Shown here piece by piece: positions 41,356 through 50,407 of a stretch of 53,502 bases of DNA. Positions within the stretch are counted from its first letter, which is position 1; each line of letters starts with the position of its first letter. The stretch comes from Streptomyces beijiangensis. Lineage in GTDB: Bacteria > Actinomycetota > Actinomycetes > Streptomycetales > Streptomycetaceae. A model generated the notes under the pieces. The model did no database searches, was not told where the DNA came from, and saw only the letters and a list, made by a program, of their open reading frames with translations. The stretch spans positions 1 to 53,502 of the forward strand of contig NZ_JAFLRJ010000262.1 in the NCBI RefSeq assembly GCF_017315755.1, written 5' to 3'. Position numbers and translations under genes: made by a program.

Positions 41356-43941
41356 ATGCGCTTTCGCGGGAAGTCCATCCGCAGGAAGATCGTGGCGTTG
41401 TTGCTGGTCCCACTTGTCGCTTTGACGGCAATCTGGGCCTTCGCCGTTTTTCTCACCGGGCGTGACGCCCTTCAACTGATGCGCACCGGAAGTGTCGTTG
41501 AGGATGTGGGCTACCCGCTCGTCGACTCCGTACAGGAGATCCAGGAAGAACGGGCACTGACGCTTCGTTACCTCGCGGACCCGGGGGCCTCGGACGTCCT
41601 CGCCGCCCTGCGGCAGCAGCGCCTCTCCACCGACTCGGTCCTCGCCCATGTGCGCGACAACGCTGAGCACAGCGAGGGCAGTTCCGACCTGTCGAATTCC
41701 GCCTCGAACCAACTCCGCACCATCCTGGACGGGTTCGCGGGACTCGGAGCCCTCCGGCAGAACGCCGGGGACCACTCGGTCACCCGCCGAGAGGCCTACG
41801 ACCAGTACAACCGGCTGGTCGACCCGGTGCTCAACTTCCTGCTCGCCCTGCCGACGCTCAACAACTCCGAGCTCGACAAGCAGGCGCGCGCACTCATCGG
41901 CATCAGCCGGGCGCGCGAGACGCTCTCCCGCGAGGACGCCCTCTTCGGCTCGGCTCTGGTGGCCCGGCGCATGGACGCCAGGGATCTGCGCGACATCGCC
42001 GACCTGGTCACCTCGCGCACGGTGTACTACACCGTCAGCCTGCCCGCGCTGCCCCGGCACGACCGCGACGCCTTCACCGCGTACTGGCAGGGCCCCCGGA
42101 CGGTCTCCCTGCGCAGCGCTGAGAGCAATGCTCTCGCCGCGGGCCCGGCGGGCGCGGCGGACTCCGTTCCCGCGCAACGCTGGAAAGAAGCCGCGTCGAC
42201 CGCACTCGGCGATCTCGACCGGATGGGCACCGAGGCGCGCGAAGCGTTCAAGGACCGGGTGAAGCCCGCAGCCGTCATCGTCATCGTCAAGCTGGCCGTC
42301 GCCGCGGCCCTGGGCATCGTCGGCCTGCTGGTCTCCCTGATCGTCTCCGTACGCATCGGCCGCGAACTGGTCCGCGACCTGCGCAGGCTCCGCAAGGAGG
42401 CCCACGAGGTCTCCGGTGTGCGCCTGCCCAGCGTGATGCGCCGTCTCGCCTCCGGCGAACTGGTCGACGTGGAGACCGAGGCCCCGCGCCTTGAGTACGG
42501 GAAGTACGAAAAGGATGAAGTCGGCCAGGTCGGCCAGGCCCTCAACACCCTCCAGCGCGCCGCGGTGGAAGCAGCCGTACGCCAGGCCGACATGCGCCGC
42601 GGCGTCTCCGAGGTCTTCGTCAACCTCGCCCGCCGCAACCAGGTCCTGCTGCACCGCCAGCTGACCCTCCTGGACACGATGGAGCGGCGCACCGAGGACA
42701 CCGAGGAGCTCGCGGACCTCTTCCGCCTCGACCACCTCACCACCCGCATGCGCCGCCACGCCGAAGGCCTGGTGATCCTCTCCGGCGCGTCCCCCTCCCG
42801 GCAGTGGCGCAAGCCCGTCCAGCTGATGGACGTCGTACGTGCGGCGGTCGCCGAGGTCGAGGACTACGAGCGCATCGAGGTACGAAGACTCCCGCGCATC
42901 GGCGTCGGCGGCCCCGCCGTCGCCGACCTCACCCACCTGATCGCCGAACTCCTCGAGAACGCCACGGTGTTCTCGCCCCCGCACACCGCCGTCCAGGTGC
43001 ACGGCGAGCGTGTCGCCAACGGCTTCACCCTCGAGATTCACGACCGCGGACTCGGGATGACGGCCGAGGCACTCCTCGACGCCAACCTCCGCCTCGCCGA
43101 GACCCCCGAGTTCGAGCTCTCCGACACCGACCGGCTCGGCCTCTTCGTGGTCAGCCGCCTCGCCCAGCGCCAGAACGTCCGGGTCTCCCTGCAGCAGTCG
43201 CCGTACGGCGGGACGACCGCCGTGGTGTTCATCCCTGTCGCACTGCTCACCGACGCCTCGGACATCGACACCAACGGTGTGGGCTTCCGCCTCGACCGCA
43301 AGTCCTCGGGCCCGGCCGGCGAGCCGAGGGTGCGCGCCGCGCTCACCCCGGTCCCGCCCGGCCTGGAGGATCTGCCGCCGCTCATCGACGGCCCGGTGGA
43401 ACTGGAGCCGCCCGTCGAGACGTTGGCGTACGGGAAGATGGCCTTCGGGGACGAGGACAGTGAGCCCGGCGGGATCTTCCGCGGTCGCGAACAGCATCAG
43501 CAGACCCCCGACCAGGTGCCCCGGGCGAGCGAGTCGGCACGGCCCGACGCCACCGTCCCGCTGCTGCCACGGCGCCGCAAACCGCAGCCGCCCACGCTGG
43601 TCTCCGACCATGGCCGCCGGGTGGACGTACCCGCACCACGCGCCGCTGAACCGGCGTCGAAACTGCTGGTGAAACCGGCACCGAAGCCAGCGGCGGCGCC
43701 GGACGGACTGCCCCGCCGGGTACGCCAGGCGAACCTGGCACCGCAGCTGAGGGACGCGAGCGCGAGCGAGCAGCCCGCTGCCGCCGCGGACGACATCGAG
43801 CGCGACGCAGACGAAGTACGAAGCCGGATGGCCTCGCTCCAGCGCGGCTGGCAGCGCGGCAGGGAGCAGAACGGTGAGCACATCACCGGAAGCCCGGCCG
43901 AAACAGCACCAGGAACCACATCTGAGGGGAGCGGTCGATGA
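41356..43941 (+). CDS. cvnA: Conservon sensor kinase-like protein CvnA
   Basis: An 861-residue membrane protein that acts as the receptor of a conservon. One membrane helix lies at about residues 13-34 (IVALLLVPLVALTAIWAF), followed by an extracytoplasmic nitrate-sensor-like helical domain (about 50-300), a second helix (about 311-341), a HAMP-like segment and a HATPase_c domain (N box LIAELLENATVFSPP, then DRGLGMT). No clear phospho-acceptor His is seen. The last 180 residues are Pro-rich and disordered. In S. coelicolor such proteins form, with CvnB, CvnC and CvnD, a membrane-bound GPCR-like complex. The stop overlaps cvnB by ATGA. Confidence 0.92.
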   Translation: MRFRGKSIRRKIVALLLVPLVALTAIWAFAVFLTGRDALQLMRTGSVVEDVGYPLVDSVQEIQEERALTLRYLADPGASDVLAALRQQRLSTDSVLAHVRDNAEHSEGSSDLSNSASNQLRTILDGFAGLGALRQNAGDHSVTRREAYDQYNRLVDPVLNFLLALPTLNNSELDKQARALIGISRARETLSREDALFGSALVARRMDARDLRDIADLVTSRTVYYTVSLPALPRHDRDAFTAYWQGPRTVSLRSAESNALAAGPAGAADSVPAQRWKEAASTALGDLDRMGTEAREAFKDRVKPAAVIVIVKLAVAAALGIVGLLVSLIVSVRIGRELVRDLRRLRKEAHEVSGVRLPSVMRRLASGELVDVETEAPRLEYGKYEKDEVGQVGQALNTLQRAAVEAAVRQADMRRGVSEVFVNLARRNQVLLHRQLTLLDTMERRTEDTEELADLFRLDHLTTRMRRHAEGLVILSGASPSRQWRKPVQLMDVVRAAVAEVEDYERIEVRRLPRIGVGGPAVADLTHLIAELLENATVFSPPHTAVQVHGERVANGFTLEIHDRGLGMTAEALLDANLRLAETPEFELSDTDRLGLFVVSRLAQRQNVRVSLQQSPYGGTTAVVFIPVALLTDASDIDTNGVGFRLDRKSSGPAGEPRVRAALTPVPPGLEDLPPLIDGPVELEPPVETLAYGKMAFGDEDSEPGGIFRGREQHQQTPDQVPRASESARPDATVPLLPRRRKPQPPTLVSDHGRRVDVPAPRAAEPASKLLVKPAPKPAAAPDGLPRRVRQANLAPQLRDASASEQPAAAADDIERDADEVRSRMASLQRGWQRGREQNGEHITGSPAETAPGTTSEGSGR

Positions 43942-44375
43942 CCGCATCGAACGCCGCAGCACAGAACGCCACAGGGAGCTCCGGTGAGCTCAACTGGCTT
44001 CTCGACGAACTCGTCCAGCGAGTCGGCTCCATCCGCAAGGCGCTGGTGCTCTCCGGTGACGGCCTGCCCACAGGCACCTCCAAGGAGCTGACCCGTGAGG
44101 ACGGGGAGCACCTGGCCGCGGTCGCCTCGGGCTTCCACAGCCTCGCCAAGGGGGTGGGCCGCCACTTCGAGGCGGGCAGGGTCCGCCAGACCGTCGTGGA
44201 GCTCGACGAGGCCTTCCTCTTCGTCACGGCGGCGGGCGACGGCAGCTGTCTCGCCGTGCTCTCCGACGCCGACTCCGACGTGGGCCTGGTCGCGTACGAG
44301 ATGACGCTGATGGTCAAGCGCGTCGGCGCCCACCTCGCGACCGCGCCCCGTTCCGGTCTGATCGCCGGAGGGTGA
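43938..44375 (+). CDS. cvnB: Roadblock/LC7 protein CvnB
   Basis: A 145-residue roadblock/LC7 domain protein (NWLLDELVQRVGSIRKALVLSGDGLP), with the beta strands AFLFVTAAGDGSCLAVLSD in the centre and a final helix ending in APRSGLIAGG. These proteins bind and regulate the small GTPase, like MglB for MglA. It overlaps the cvnA stop by 4 nt, and cvnC follows after 10 bp. Confidence 0.93.
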   Translation: MTASNAAAQNATGSSGELNWLLDELVQRVGSIRKALVLSGDGLPTGTSKELTREDGEHLAAVASGFHSLAKGVGRHFEAGRVRQTVVELDEAFLFVTAAGDGSCLAVLSDADSDVGLVAYEMTLMVKRVGAHLATAPRSGLIAGG

Positions 44376-44385
44376 GTGGGATGCG

Positions 44386-44769
44386 ATGAGTGAGCCGGCC
44401 CACTGGTTCGACGACGACGCGGGACCTGTAGTCCGTCCGTACGCGATGACGCGCGGCCGTACCAGCAGCGCGAGCAGGCACCGGCTCGACCTGATCGCCC
44501 TGGTCGTCCCGGAGTATGCGGCGGACGACCCGGGCCGGGACCAGCGGCTCTCGCCCGAACATGTGGACATCGTCGAGCGCTGCAGCGACGTGCCGCAGTC
44601 GATCGCCGAACTCGCGGCGGGGCTCGATCTGCCCGTCGGGGTGGTCCGAGTCCTCGTCGGCGATCTCGTGGACGACAAATTGGTCCATGTCACCCAGCCC
44701 GTGCCGCCGGCCGAACTGCCGGACGTCAGCATCCTCCGTGAGGTAATCAATGGCCTTCGGGCGCTCTAG
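44386..44769 (+). CDS. cvnC: DUF742 protein CvnC
   Basis: A 127-residue DUF742 protein. The N-terminal WFDDDAGPVVRPYAMTRGRT is the usual start of the family, and the C-terminal half is a winged helix (LSPEHVDIVERCSDVPQSIAELA, then GVVRVLVGDLVDDKLVHV). In conservons it links sensor and GTPase. The last 20 bp overlap the start of cvnD, an overlap common in these loci. Confidence 0.93.
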   Translation: MSEPAHWFDDDAGPVVRPYAMTRGRTSSASRHRLDLIALVVPEYAADDPGRDQRLSPEHVDIVERCSDVPQSIAELAAGLDLPVGVVRVLVGDLVDDKLVHVTQPVPPAELPDVSILREVINGLRAL

Positions 44770-45355
44770 CCGCAGGAAGCCGCTCGTCGAGCCGGTCACC
44801 CTGAAGATCCTGGTCGCGGGTGGGTTCGGGGTCGGAAAGACGACCCTGGTGGGCGCGGTGAGCGAAATCAGGCCACTGCGCACCGAGGAGACACTGAGCG
44901 AGGCCGGTCGTCCGGTCGACTCGGTCGAGGGGGTGGAGCAGAAGAACACCACCACGGTAGCCATGGACTTCGGGCGCATCACGCTCCGCGAGGACCTGGT
45001 GCTCTATCTCTTCGGTACGCCCGGGCAGGACCGCTTCTGGTTCCTCTGGGACGAACTGGCGCAGGGCTCGCTCGGCGCCGTCGTCCTCGCCGACACGCGC
45101 CGCCTGGAGGACTGCTTCGCGGCGGTCGACTACTTCGAGCGGCGCTCCATACCCTTCACCGTCGCCGTCAACTGCTTCGACGGGGCGGGGCGTTACCCGG
45201 GGGACACGATCCGCTCGGCGCTCGACCTGGACCCCGATGTGCCGGTGATGATGTGCGACGCGCGCGACCGCGAGTCCGCCAAGGCGGTACTGATCGCGGT
45301 CGTCGAGCATGCGCTGGCCCAGGTGGGGAAGGCCCGCGAGCACGCCATCACCTGA
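44750..45355 (+). CDS. cvnD: Small GTPase CvnD
   Basis: A 201-residue Ras-like GTPase of the MglA/CvnD group. The P-loop is AGGFGVGKTTLVGAV (residues about 23-37). The Thr-rich switch I region has NTTTVAMDFGRI, the switch II region is FGTPGQDRFW, and the base-recognition segment is AVNCFDGAG. It serves as the output switch of the conservon. A strong hairpin follows the stop. No cytochrome P450 (cvnE) follows, so this is a four-gene conservon. Confidence 0.94.
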   Translation: MAFGRSSRRKPLVEPVTLKILVAGGFGVGKTTLVGAVSEIRPLRTEETLSEAGRPVDSVEGVEQKNTTTVAMDFGRITLREDLVLYLFGTPGQDRFWFLWDELAQGSLGAVVLADTRRLEDCFAAVDYFERRSIPFTVAVNCFDGAGRYPGDTIRSALDLDPDVPVMMCDARDRESAKAVLIAVVEHALAQVGKAREHAIT

Positions 45356-45388
45356 GTGCCACCCGAACACCTCCTGAGCGCGCGCCAA

Positions 45389-45426
45389 TGCGGCCCGTAC
45401 CCCCGCCGACCGGGGTACGGGCCGCA
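45389..45426. terminator. Bidirectional terminator between cvnD and glpK
   Basis: A perfect 15-bp stem, TGCGGCCCGTACCCC (45389-45403) with GGGGTACGGGCCGCA (45412-45426), and an 8-nt loop. It serves two convergent transcripts. Confidence 0.88.
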
Positions 45427-45433
45427 GCTCTGG

Positions 45434-45464
45434 GCGTACGTACCGACTGCGCGTACGTACCGAC
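45434..45464. repeat. 14-bp direct repeat after the terminator
   Basis: GCGTACGTACCGAC occurs at 45434-45447 and again at 45451-45464. Each copy holds the palindrome GTACGTAC. It lies 22 bp from the glpK stop codon and has no obvious role. Confidence 0.6.
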
Positions 45465-45486
45465 CGGGCGCGCCGTTCGGGCGTAC

Positions 45487-46998
45487 CTACTGGGCGTCCT
45501 CGTCCAGCCAGCCGAAGGAACGCTCCACCGCCTTGCGCCAGTTGGCGTACTCACGCTCACGGACCTGGCCGTCCATGTGCGGCGTCCACTCGACGTCGCG
45601 CTGCCAGTGCGCCTTGAGCTCATCGAGGTCCGACCAGACACCGGTGGCGAGCCCGGCCGCGTACGCGGCGCCCAGGCACGTCGTCTCCGCGACCTTCGGA
45701 CGGATCACCGGCACGCCGAGGACATCCGCCTGATGCTGCATCAGGAGATGGTTCGCGGTCATGCCGCCGTCCACCTTGAGCGAGGTGATCTGCACGCCCG
45801 AGTCCTGGTACATCGCGTCCACGACCTCGCGCGTCTGCCAGCTCGTGGCCTCCAGGACCGCGCGCGCAAGATGCCCCTTGGTCACATAGCGGGTGAGGCC
45901 GGTGATGACCCCGCGCGCGTCCGAACGCCAGTAGGGCGCGAAGAGGCCGGAGAAGGCGGGCACGATGTACGCACCGCCGTTGTCCTCGACGCTCGCCGCC
46001 AGGGTCTCGATCTCGTCGGCGTTGCGGATGATGCCGAGCTGGTCGCGGAACCACTGCACCAGGGCCCCGGTGATCGCGATCGACCCCTCCAGGCAGTAGA
46101 CCGGCGCCTCGCCGCCGATCTTGTACCCCATGGTGGTGATCAGCCCGCTCTTCGAGGGAACGGGCCGGTTGCCGGTGTTGAGCAGCAGGAAGCTTCCCGT
46201 GCCGTACGTGTTCTTCGCCGTGCCCGTGTCGTAGCAGGCCTGCCCGAATATCGCGGCCTGCTGGTCGCCCAGCGCGGACGCCACCGGGACACCGGCGAGC
46301 TGGCCGACGGCCGTCCCGTACACCTCCGCCGAGGACTTGATCTCCGGGAGGACCGCCTCGGGGACGTTCATCGCGGAGAGGATGGAGGTGTCCCACTGGA
46401 GCGTCTCGAGGTTCATCAGCATGGTGCGCGAGGCGTTGGTGACGTCGGTGACGTGCACCCCGCCGTCCGTACCACCGGTGAGGTTCCAGATCAGCCAGGA
46501 GTCGATGGTGCCGAAGGCGATCTCGCCGCGCTCGGCGCGCGAGCGCAGCCCGGGTACGTTGTCCAGCAGCCAGGCCGCCTTGGGCCCGGAGAAGTAGCTG
46601 GCGAGCGGCAGCCCGGTGATGTCGCGGAACCGGTCCTGGCCGTCCGTGGCGCCGAGTTCGTTGCAGAGCGAGGCGGTACGGGTGTCCTGCCAGACGATGG
46701 CGTTGTGCACGGGCTTTCCGGTCGCCCGGTCCCAGAGCACCGTCGTCTCGCGCTGGTTGGTGATGCCCAGTGCGCTGAGCTGCTCGGCGCGCAGGCCTGC
46801 CTTGGCGAGCGCACCGGCGACGACCGCCTGGACCTTCGACCAGATCTCGGTGGCGTCGTGCTCCACCCAGCCGGGCTTGGGGAAGATCTGGCGGTGCTCG
46901 CGCTGGTCGACGGCGACGATCGCCCCGTCGTGGTTGAAGATGATGCATCGGCTCGAGGTGGTGCCCTGATCGATCGCTGCGACGAACTTGTCCGTCAT
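45487..46998 (-). CDS. glpK: Glycerol kinase
   Basis: A 503-residue FGGY-family sugar kinase that phosphorylates glycerol to sn-glycerol 3-phosphate with [15 protein letters not shown] at the N-terminus is the phosphate-1 loop; WQDTRT and the [17 protein letters not shown] segment (C-terminal FGGY signature) complete the active site. Full length. ATG 46998 has GGGGAGA upstream. The glycerol channel gene glpF lies 92 bp upstream in the same direction, so they form an operon. No glycerol 3-phosphate dehydrogenase or gylR-type regulator gene is in the window. Confidence 0.96.
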   Translation of the reverse strand: MTDKFVAAIDQGTTSSRCIIFNHDGAIVAVDQREHRQIFPKPGWVEHDATEIWSKVQAVVAGALAKAGLRAEQLSALGITNQRETTVLWDRATGKPVHNAIVWQDTRTASLCNELGATDGQDRFRDITGLPLASYFSGPKAAWLLDNVPGLRSRAERGEIAFGTIDSWLIWNLTGGTDGGVHVTDVTNASRTMLMNLETLQWDTSILSAMNVPEAVLPEIKSSAEVYGTAVGQLAGVPVASALGDQQAAIFGQACYDTGTAKNTYGTGSFLLLNTGNRPVPSKSGLITTMGYKIGGEAPVYCLEGSIAITGALVQWFRDQLGIIRNADEIETLAASVEDNGGAYIVPAFSGLFAPYWRSDARGVITGLTRYVTKGHLARAVLEATSWQTREVVDAMYQDSGVQITSLKVDGGMTANHLLMQHQADVLGVPVIRPKVAETTCLGAAYAAGLATGVWSDLDELKAHWQRDVEWTPHMDGQVREREYANWRKAVERSFGWLDEDAQ

Positions 46999-47036
46999 TG
47001 CTCTCCCCTTGGTCGGAAGACGTGTCGGTTGTCGGC

Positions 47037-47102
47037 CTGAAGGCGGTCGTGAGGCGGTCTGAAGGCGGACCGAAGGCGGTCAGAAGGCGGTCAGAAGGCG
47101 AC
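47037..47102. repeat. Six 11-bp tandem repeats between glpF and glpK
   Basis: Six units of 11 bp with the core GAAGGCGG fill the gap (units begin at 47037, 47048, 47059, 47070, 47081 and 47092). The last two overlap the end of glpF, so its final codons are part of the repeat. Theme and period match the array at 11990-12033. Confidence 0.85.
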
Positions 47103-47816
47103 GTTGTAGATGAGCCCCGCGAGGGCCCCGCCGATGAGCGGCCCGGAGACCGGCACCCAGGCGTAACTCCAGTCCGATGTCCCCTTGTTGGGGATCGGCA
47201 GCAGGGAGTGGACGATGCGCGGCCCCAGGTCACGGGCCGGGTTGATGGCGTACCCCGTGGGCCCGCCGAGAGAGAGGCCGATTCCGACCACGAGGAGGGC
47301 GACGATCAGGGCCGTCGTACCGGACTCGCCGAGGCCCTTGGTCAGGCCGAAGGCCAGGATGGGCAGGACGAGAGCGATCGTGGCGATGATCTCGGACATC
47401 AGGTTGGCCACCGGGTTCCGGATCTCGGGAGCGGTGGAGAAGATGCCGAGCGTCGGAAGTGCGGTCTCCTCGTCGCGGTTGGCCTGGAACTGGGCGAAGT
47501 ACGCGAGCCAGCACAGGACGGCGCCCAGCATCGCGCCCACCATCTGCCCCAGCACGTAGACCCAGACCTTGTCCCACTTGCCGGTGTCGACTGCGATCCC
47601 CAGGGTCACGGCCGGATTGAGGTGCCCGCCCGAGAGCGGGGCAGCGGTGTACGCCCCGGCAAGGACGCCGAAACCCCATCCGAAGGCGATGGCCACCCAG
47701 CCGGCGGCCTTCGCCTTGGAGTGGTTGAGCGTGACGGCGGCGCAGACACCCGCGCCGAACAGAATCAGGACCGCTGTACCGATGATTTCGCCGACGAAAA
47801 TATCCCCATTGCTCAT
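47091..47816 (-). CDS. glpF: Glycerol uptake facilitator (aquaglyceroporin)
   Basis: A 241-residue membrane channel of the MIP family that lets glycerol diffuse into the cell. Six membrane helices and both half-helix motifs are present: HLNPAV (about residues 64-69) and INPARD (about 192-197, with the Asp typical of glycerol rather than water channels). ATG 47816 has AAGGAG upstream. It is the first gene of the glpF-glpK operon; uptake is driven by trapping through glycerol kinase. Confidence 0.94.
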   Translation of the reverse strand: MSNGDIFVGEIIGTAVLILFGAGVCAAVTLNHSKAKAAGWVAIAFGWGFGVLAGAYTAAPLSGGHLNPAVTLGIAVDTGKWDKVWVYVLGQMVGAMLGAVLCWLAYFAQFQANRDEETALPTLGIFSTAPEIRNPVANLMSEIIATIALVLPILAFGLTKGLGESGTTALIVALLVVGIGLSLGGPTGYAINPARDLGPRIVHSLLPIPNKGTSDWSYAWVPVSGPLIGGALAGLIYNVAF

Positions 47817-48065
47817 GGCGGCTCCTTGGCCCTAGCCCGGGACAAGTGGGCCCCGGTCCTCCGTGCAGGGTGCGTTTCCCATGGCTACGGAGCCGGTGGC
47901 GGGCGTTCCCGCGCCCCGCCCTGGCCTCCGTGACGAGCGTGCCGTTTCCGTGAGGGGCGCGCCGCGTCCGGCGGCGCCGACAGACAACGGGAAGTGTTCA
48001 CCGGTGGTGATGGAGCGTCAAGGTCGTGGGACGAAAGGGCGGTCGGCGACCGGAAATCCTCTTGT

Positions 48066-49256
48066 TCAGCGAACGGCGATCACCGACGAACCGTGCCCGA
48101 AGAGCCCCTGGTTGGCAGTGATCCCGGCACGCGCTCCGGCCACTTGCCGCTCTCCGGCCCGCCCGCGCAACTGCAGGGTCAACTCGCAGACCTGCGCGAT
48201 CGCCTGGGCCGGTACGGCCTCCCCGAACGACGCCAGACCGCCGCTGGTATTGACCGGGATGCGCCCGCCGAGCGCTGTCGCCCCCTCGCGCAGAAGCTTC
48301 GCGCCTTCGCCCTCGCCGCAGAGCCCGATGTCCTCGTACCACTGGAGCTCCAGCGCGGTGGACAGGTCGTAGACCTCGGCGAGCGACAGTTCCTCAGGTC
48401 CGATGCCCGCCTCCTCGTACGCGGCCCGGGCGATCGAGGCGCGGAAGGATTCCCCGGACGGCTCGACGGCCGCGGCCGAGTCGGTCGCGATGTCCGGCAG
48501 GTCGAGTACGGTCCTGGGGTAGACCGGGGTGTTGGTCGCGACGGCGCGGATACGGACGGGATCCGGAGCCCCGTGCCTCCGCGCGAACTCCATGCTGGTC
48601 AGGACCAGAGCGGCCGCTCCGTCGGAGGTCGCACAGATGTCGAGGAGCCGCAGCGGATCGCAGACGACCGCGGACGCGGCGACGTCCTGGGGGGTGACGG
48701 CCTTGCGGTAGCGGGCGTTGGGGTTGAGCGCTCCGGCCGCCGCGTTCTTCACCTTGACTTGGGCGAAGTCCTCGGCCGTATCGCCGTACAGGGCCATCCT
48801 GCGCCGGGCGTAGAGCGCGAAGTAGGCGGGGTTGGTGGCCCCGAGCAGCCGGAAGCGCAGCCAGTCAGGGTCGTCGGGGCGCTCGCCGCCGGCAGGGGCG
48901 AAGAATCCCTTGGGCGCGGAGTCGGCGCCCACCACCAGCGCGACGTCCGCAAGACCCGCGAGGATCTGGGCCCTGGCGGTCCCGATGGCCTGGGCGCCGG
49001 ACGCGCAGGCGGCGTACACACTGGTCACCCGCGCGCCCTGCCAGCCGAGCGCCTGCGCGAAGGTCGCCCCGGCGACGTAGCCCGGGTATCCGCCGCGCAC
49101 GGTGTCCGCGCCGACCACCGACTGCACGTCCTGCCAGCCGATTCCGGCGTCGGAGAGGGCGGCGCGGGCGGCCACCGTTCCGTACTCGACGAAACTGCGG
49201 CCCCATTTGCCCCAGGGGTGCATGCCGGCCCCGAGTACCGCTATGTCGCCGGTCAT
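48066..49256 (-). CDS. Thiolase-like lipid-transfer protein
   Basis: A 396-residue protein of the thiolase superfamily, in the SCP-x / Ltp2-like branch. The nucleophile region is VYAACASGAQA with Cys84, and the C-terminal GHGSSVIAV holds His388; NTSGGLASFG is also typical. Together with a DUF35 partner, proteins of this group catalyse thiolytic or retro-aldol cleavage of acyl-CoA substrates, as Ltp2-DUF35 does for steroid side chains; the substrate here is not known. The ATG overlaps the DUF35 stop by one base (TAATG), so both are made together. Confidence 0.85.
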   Translation of the reverse strand: MTGDIAVLGAGMHPWGKWGRSFVEYGTVAARAALSDAGIGWQDVQSVVGADTVRGGYPGYVAGATFAQALGWQGARVTSVYAACASGAQAIGTARAQILAGLADVALVVGADSAPKGFFAPAGGERPDDPDWLRFRLLGATNPAYFALYARRRMALYGDTAEDFAQVKVKNAAAGALNPNARYRKAVTPQDVAASAVVCDPLRLLDICATSDGAAALVLTSMEFARRHGAPDPVRIRAVATNTPVYPRTVLDLPDIATDSAAAVEPSGESFRASIARAAYEEAGIGPEELSLAEVYDLSTALELQWYEDIGLCGEGEGAKLLREGATALGGRIPVNTSGGLASFGEAVPAQAIAQVCELTLQLRGRAGERQVAGARAGITANQGLFGHGSSVIAVR

Positions 49257-49720
49257 TACCGCGCTCCCGTCGGCTGCCAGTGCCAGGTGGTCCAGGTGGT
49301 TCCGGCGTCCTCGTTGAGCACGCCGGGGACCACCTCCACCTCCATCCCCACAGTCAGATCCGCCAGCTCCACGCCCGGGGCGGCCTGGCCGAGCACCACC
49401 ATGCGCTCCGCCTCCAGCTCCACCGCGAGCAGGACGTACGGCTTCCACTCGGCGCCGGGATCGGAGACGTAAGGGGCGGGCGGCCGGTACCGCCCGTCGG
49501 TGTACGACCAGACGCGGCCGCGCGGCGAGAGCGGCACCGGGGCCAGCTCTCCGCCCGTGCAGGCCGGGTTGCGGCAGAAGGAGTCCTCACGCGGGAAGAA
49601 GACCGCCGAGCAGGCCGAGCAGCGGGTACCGAGGAGACGGAAGCCGGTCCCCTCCTCGTCGGCGGTGAACCATCCGGCCACTACGGGTGTGCGCGTGCGC
49701 GTCAAAATTCCTCCCGGCAT
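49256..49720 (-). CDS. DUF35 Zn-ribbon OB-fold protein
   Basis: A 154-residue protein with a rubredoxin-like zinc ribbon (Cys34, Cys37, Cys49, Cys54 in RCSACSAVFFPREDSFC and NPAC) followed by an OB fold (GRVWSYTDGRY, PYVLLAVELEAERMVVLGQ). Such proteins bind acyl-CoA and form complexes with thiolase-like partners, as the next gene encodes. ATG 49720 or TTG 49726 may be used; neither has a ribosome site. A perfect palindrome lies directly upstream. Confidence 0.85.
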   Translation of the reverse strand: MPGGILTRTRTPVVAGWFTADEEGTGFRLLGTRCSACSAVFFPREDSFCRNPACTGGELAPVPLSPRGRVWSYTDGRYRPPAPYVSDPGAEWKPYVLLAVELEAERMVVLGQAAPGVELADLTVGMEVEVVPGVLNEDAGTTWTTWHWQPTGAR

Positions 49721-49726
49721 CAGCAA

Positions 49727-49743
49727 TCTGACGGATCGTCAGA
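49727..49743. promoter_or_regulatory. Perfect palindrome at the DUF35-thiolase operon start
   Basis: TCTGACG-GAT-CGTCAGA: 7-bp perfect arms around a 3-bp centre, 7 bp before the ATG at 49720. Size and symmetry suggest an operator, for example for a TetR-family repressor. No regulator gene is adjacent. Confidence 0.7.
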
Positions 49744-49857
49744 AGTCTGCCATGCCACGGCGGAGAACCGGAAGTGCCCGACCCGCGTCCGAAAGGAAGT
49801 GGAGGAGTGGCCGGAACCCACGGGGGTGGTCTCGGCCGCTCCTTCGGTGCGTGCGGA

Positions 49858-49947
49858 TCAGTGGTGTCCGGCCACCGACCGCCGTGCGACGGGGAAGTCG
49901 AAGTAGGTGTCGGGGAAGAGCTCGGGCTTGAAGGTGAAGTGCCACCA
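49858..49947 (-). pseudogene. Remnant of a VanX-type dipeptidase C-terminus
   Basis: The minus-strand frame ending at the TGA at 49858-49860 reads WWHFTFKPELFPDTYFDFPV followed by 9 more residues. This is the C-terminal block of a D-Ala-D-Ala dipeptidase (zinc His in EWWHF). Upstream of WWHF the similarity stops abruptly, so about nine tenths of the gene is lost. The intact vanX 0.7 kb away has a different C-terminus (WWHFTYFPYQPDHYYNFPV), so the remnant comes from another paralogue. Confidence 0.7.
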
Positions 49948-50014
49948 CCTACTTTGGCGGCCTGAGCTGATCTCTGGCGCCGTTCCGTGGCCTCGAGCAG
50001 CGGGAACGGCGAGG

Positions 50015-50407
50015 TTAAGCAATCCAGCTCTCGCACCCGACTTGGCGAGAGGCTCTCCTCATGACGTCGAGCGCTGCCCGGAGCCCGTCCACAGATGCTT
50101 GAAACGCCTGTGTCGTCTCCGGCCCTAGTGACGGCGAGACATCGAGATCGGCATCCAGAAGGAATTGGCTGATCTCCGAGGCGAACCGCCGCCACGCTGT
50201 CGTGTAGATGCTCGTGCACCGTTCAAGTTCGTCGGCGCAGTCGTACCACACGGGGGCCGTCAGTTTCCCTTTGGTGGAGGCCAGGAGGTTGTTCATTTCC
50301 GCATAGGCGGCGATCAACTCTCCGGTCAGCGCTTTGCGATGTTCGCCAGCATGGCGATGAGCGAGCACATCGATGAACTCCCGATATGGATTCACATACG
50401 CGTCCAC
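50015..50407 (-). CDS. Hypothetical protein between vanX and its remnant
   Basis: A 130-residue soluble, helical protein (YREFIDVLAHRHAGEHRKALTGELIAAY in part, and a C-terminal helix with AFQASVDGLRAALDVMRRAS). Start GTG 50407 has GGGGAG upstream; the frame is open to 50506, but that part is basic and promoter-like. Codon use is less GC-biased than in the neighbours, which hints at a recent arrival. I do not recognise a family. It lies exactly between the VanX remnant and the complete vanX gene. Confidence 0.55.
   Translation of the reverse strand: MDAYVNPYREFIDVLAHRHAGEHRKALTGELIAAYAEMNNLLASTKGKLTAPVWYDCADELERCTSIYTTAWRRFASEISQFLLDADLDVSPSLGPETTQAFQASVDGLRAALDVMRRASRQVGCESWIA

Noticed and set aside
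41275..43962. An 895-codon minus-strand frame opposite cvnA
   Set aside because: Composition is that of a codon-position shadow; cvnA on the other strand has complete conservon domains and ribosome site.
40625..45355. Search for a jetD-like Toprim nuclease downstream of the SMC gene
   Set aside because: The genes there are a 141-residue membrane protein and a conservon; none has nuclease features.
45253..47040. A 595-codon plus-strand frame across glpK
   Set aside because: It is antisense to an unmistakable glycerol kinase.
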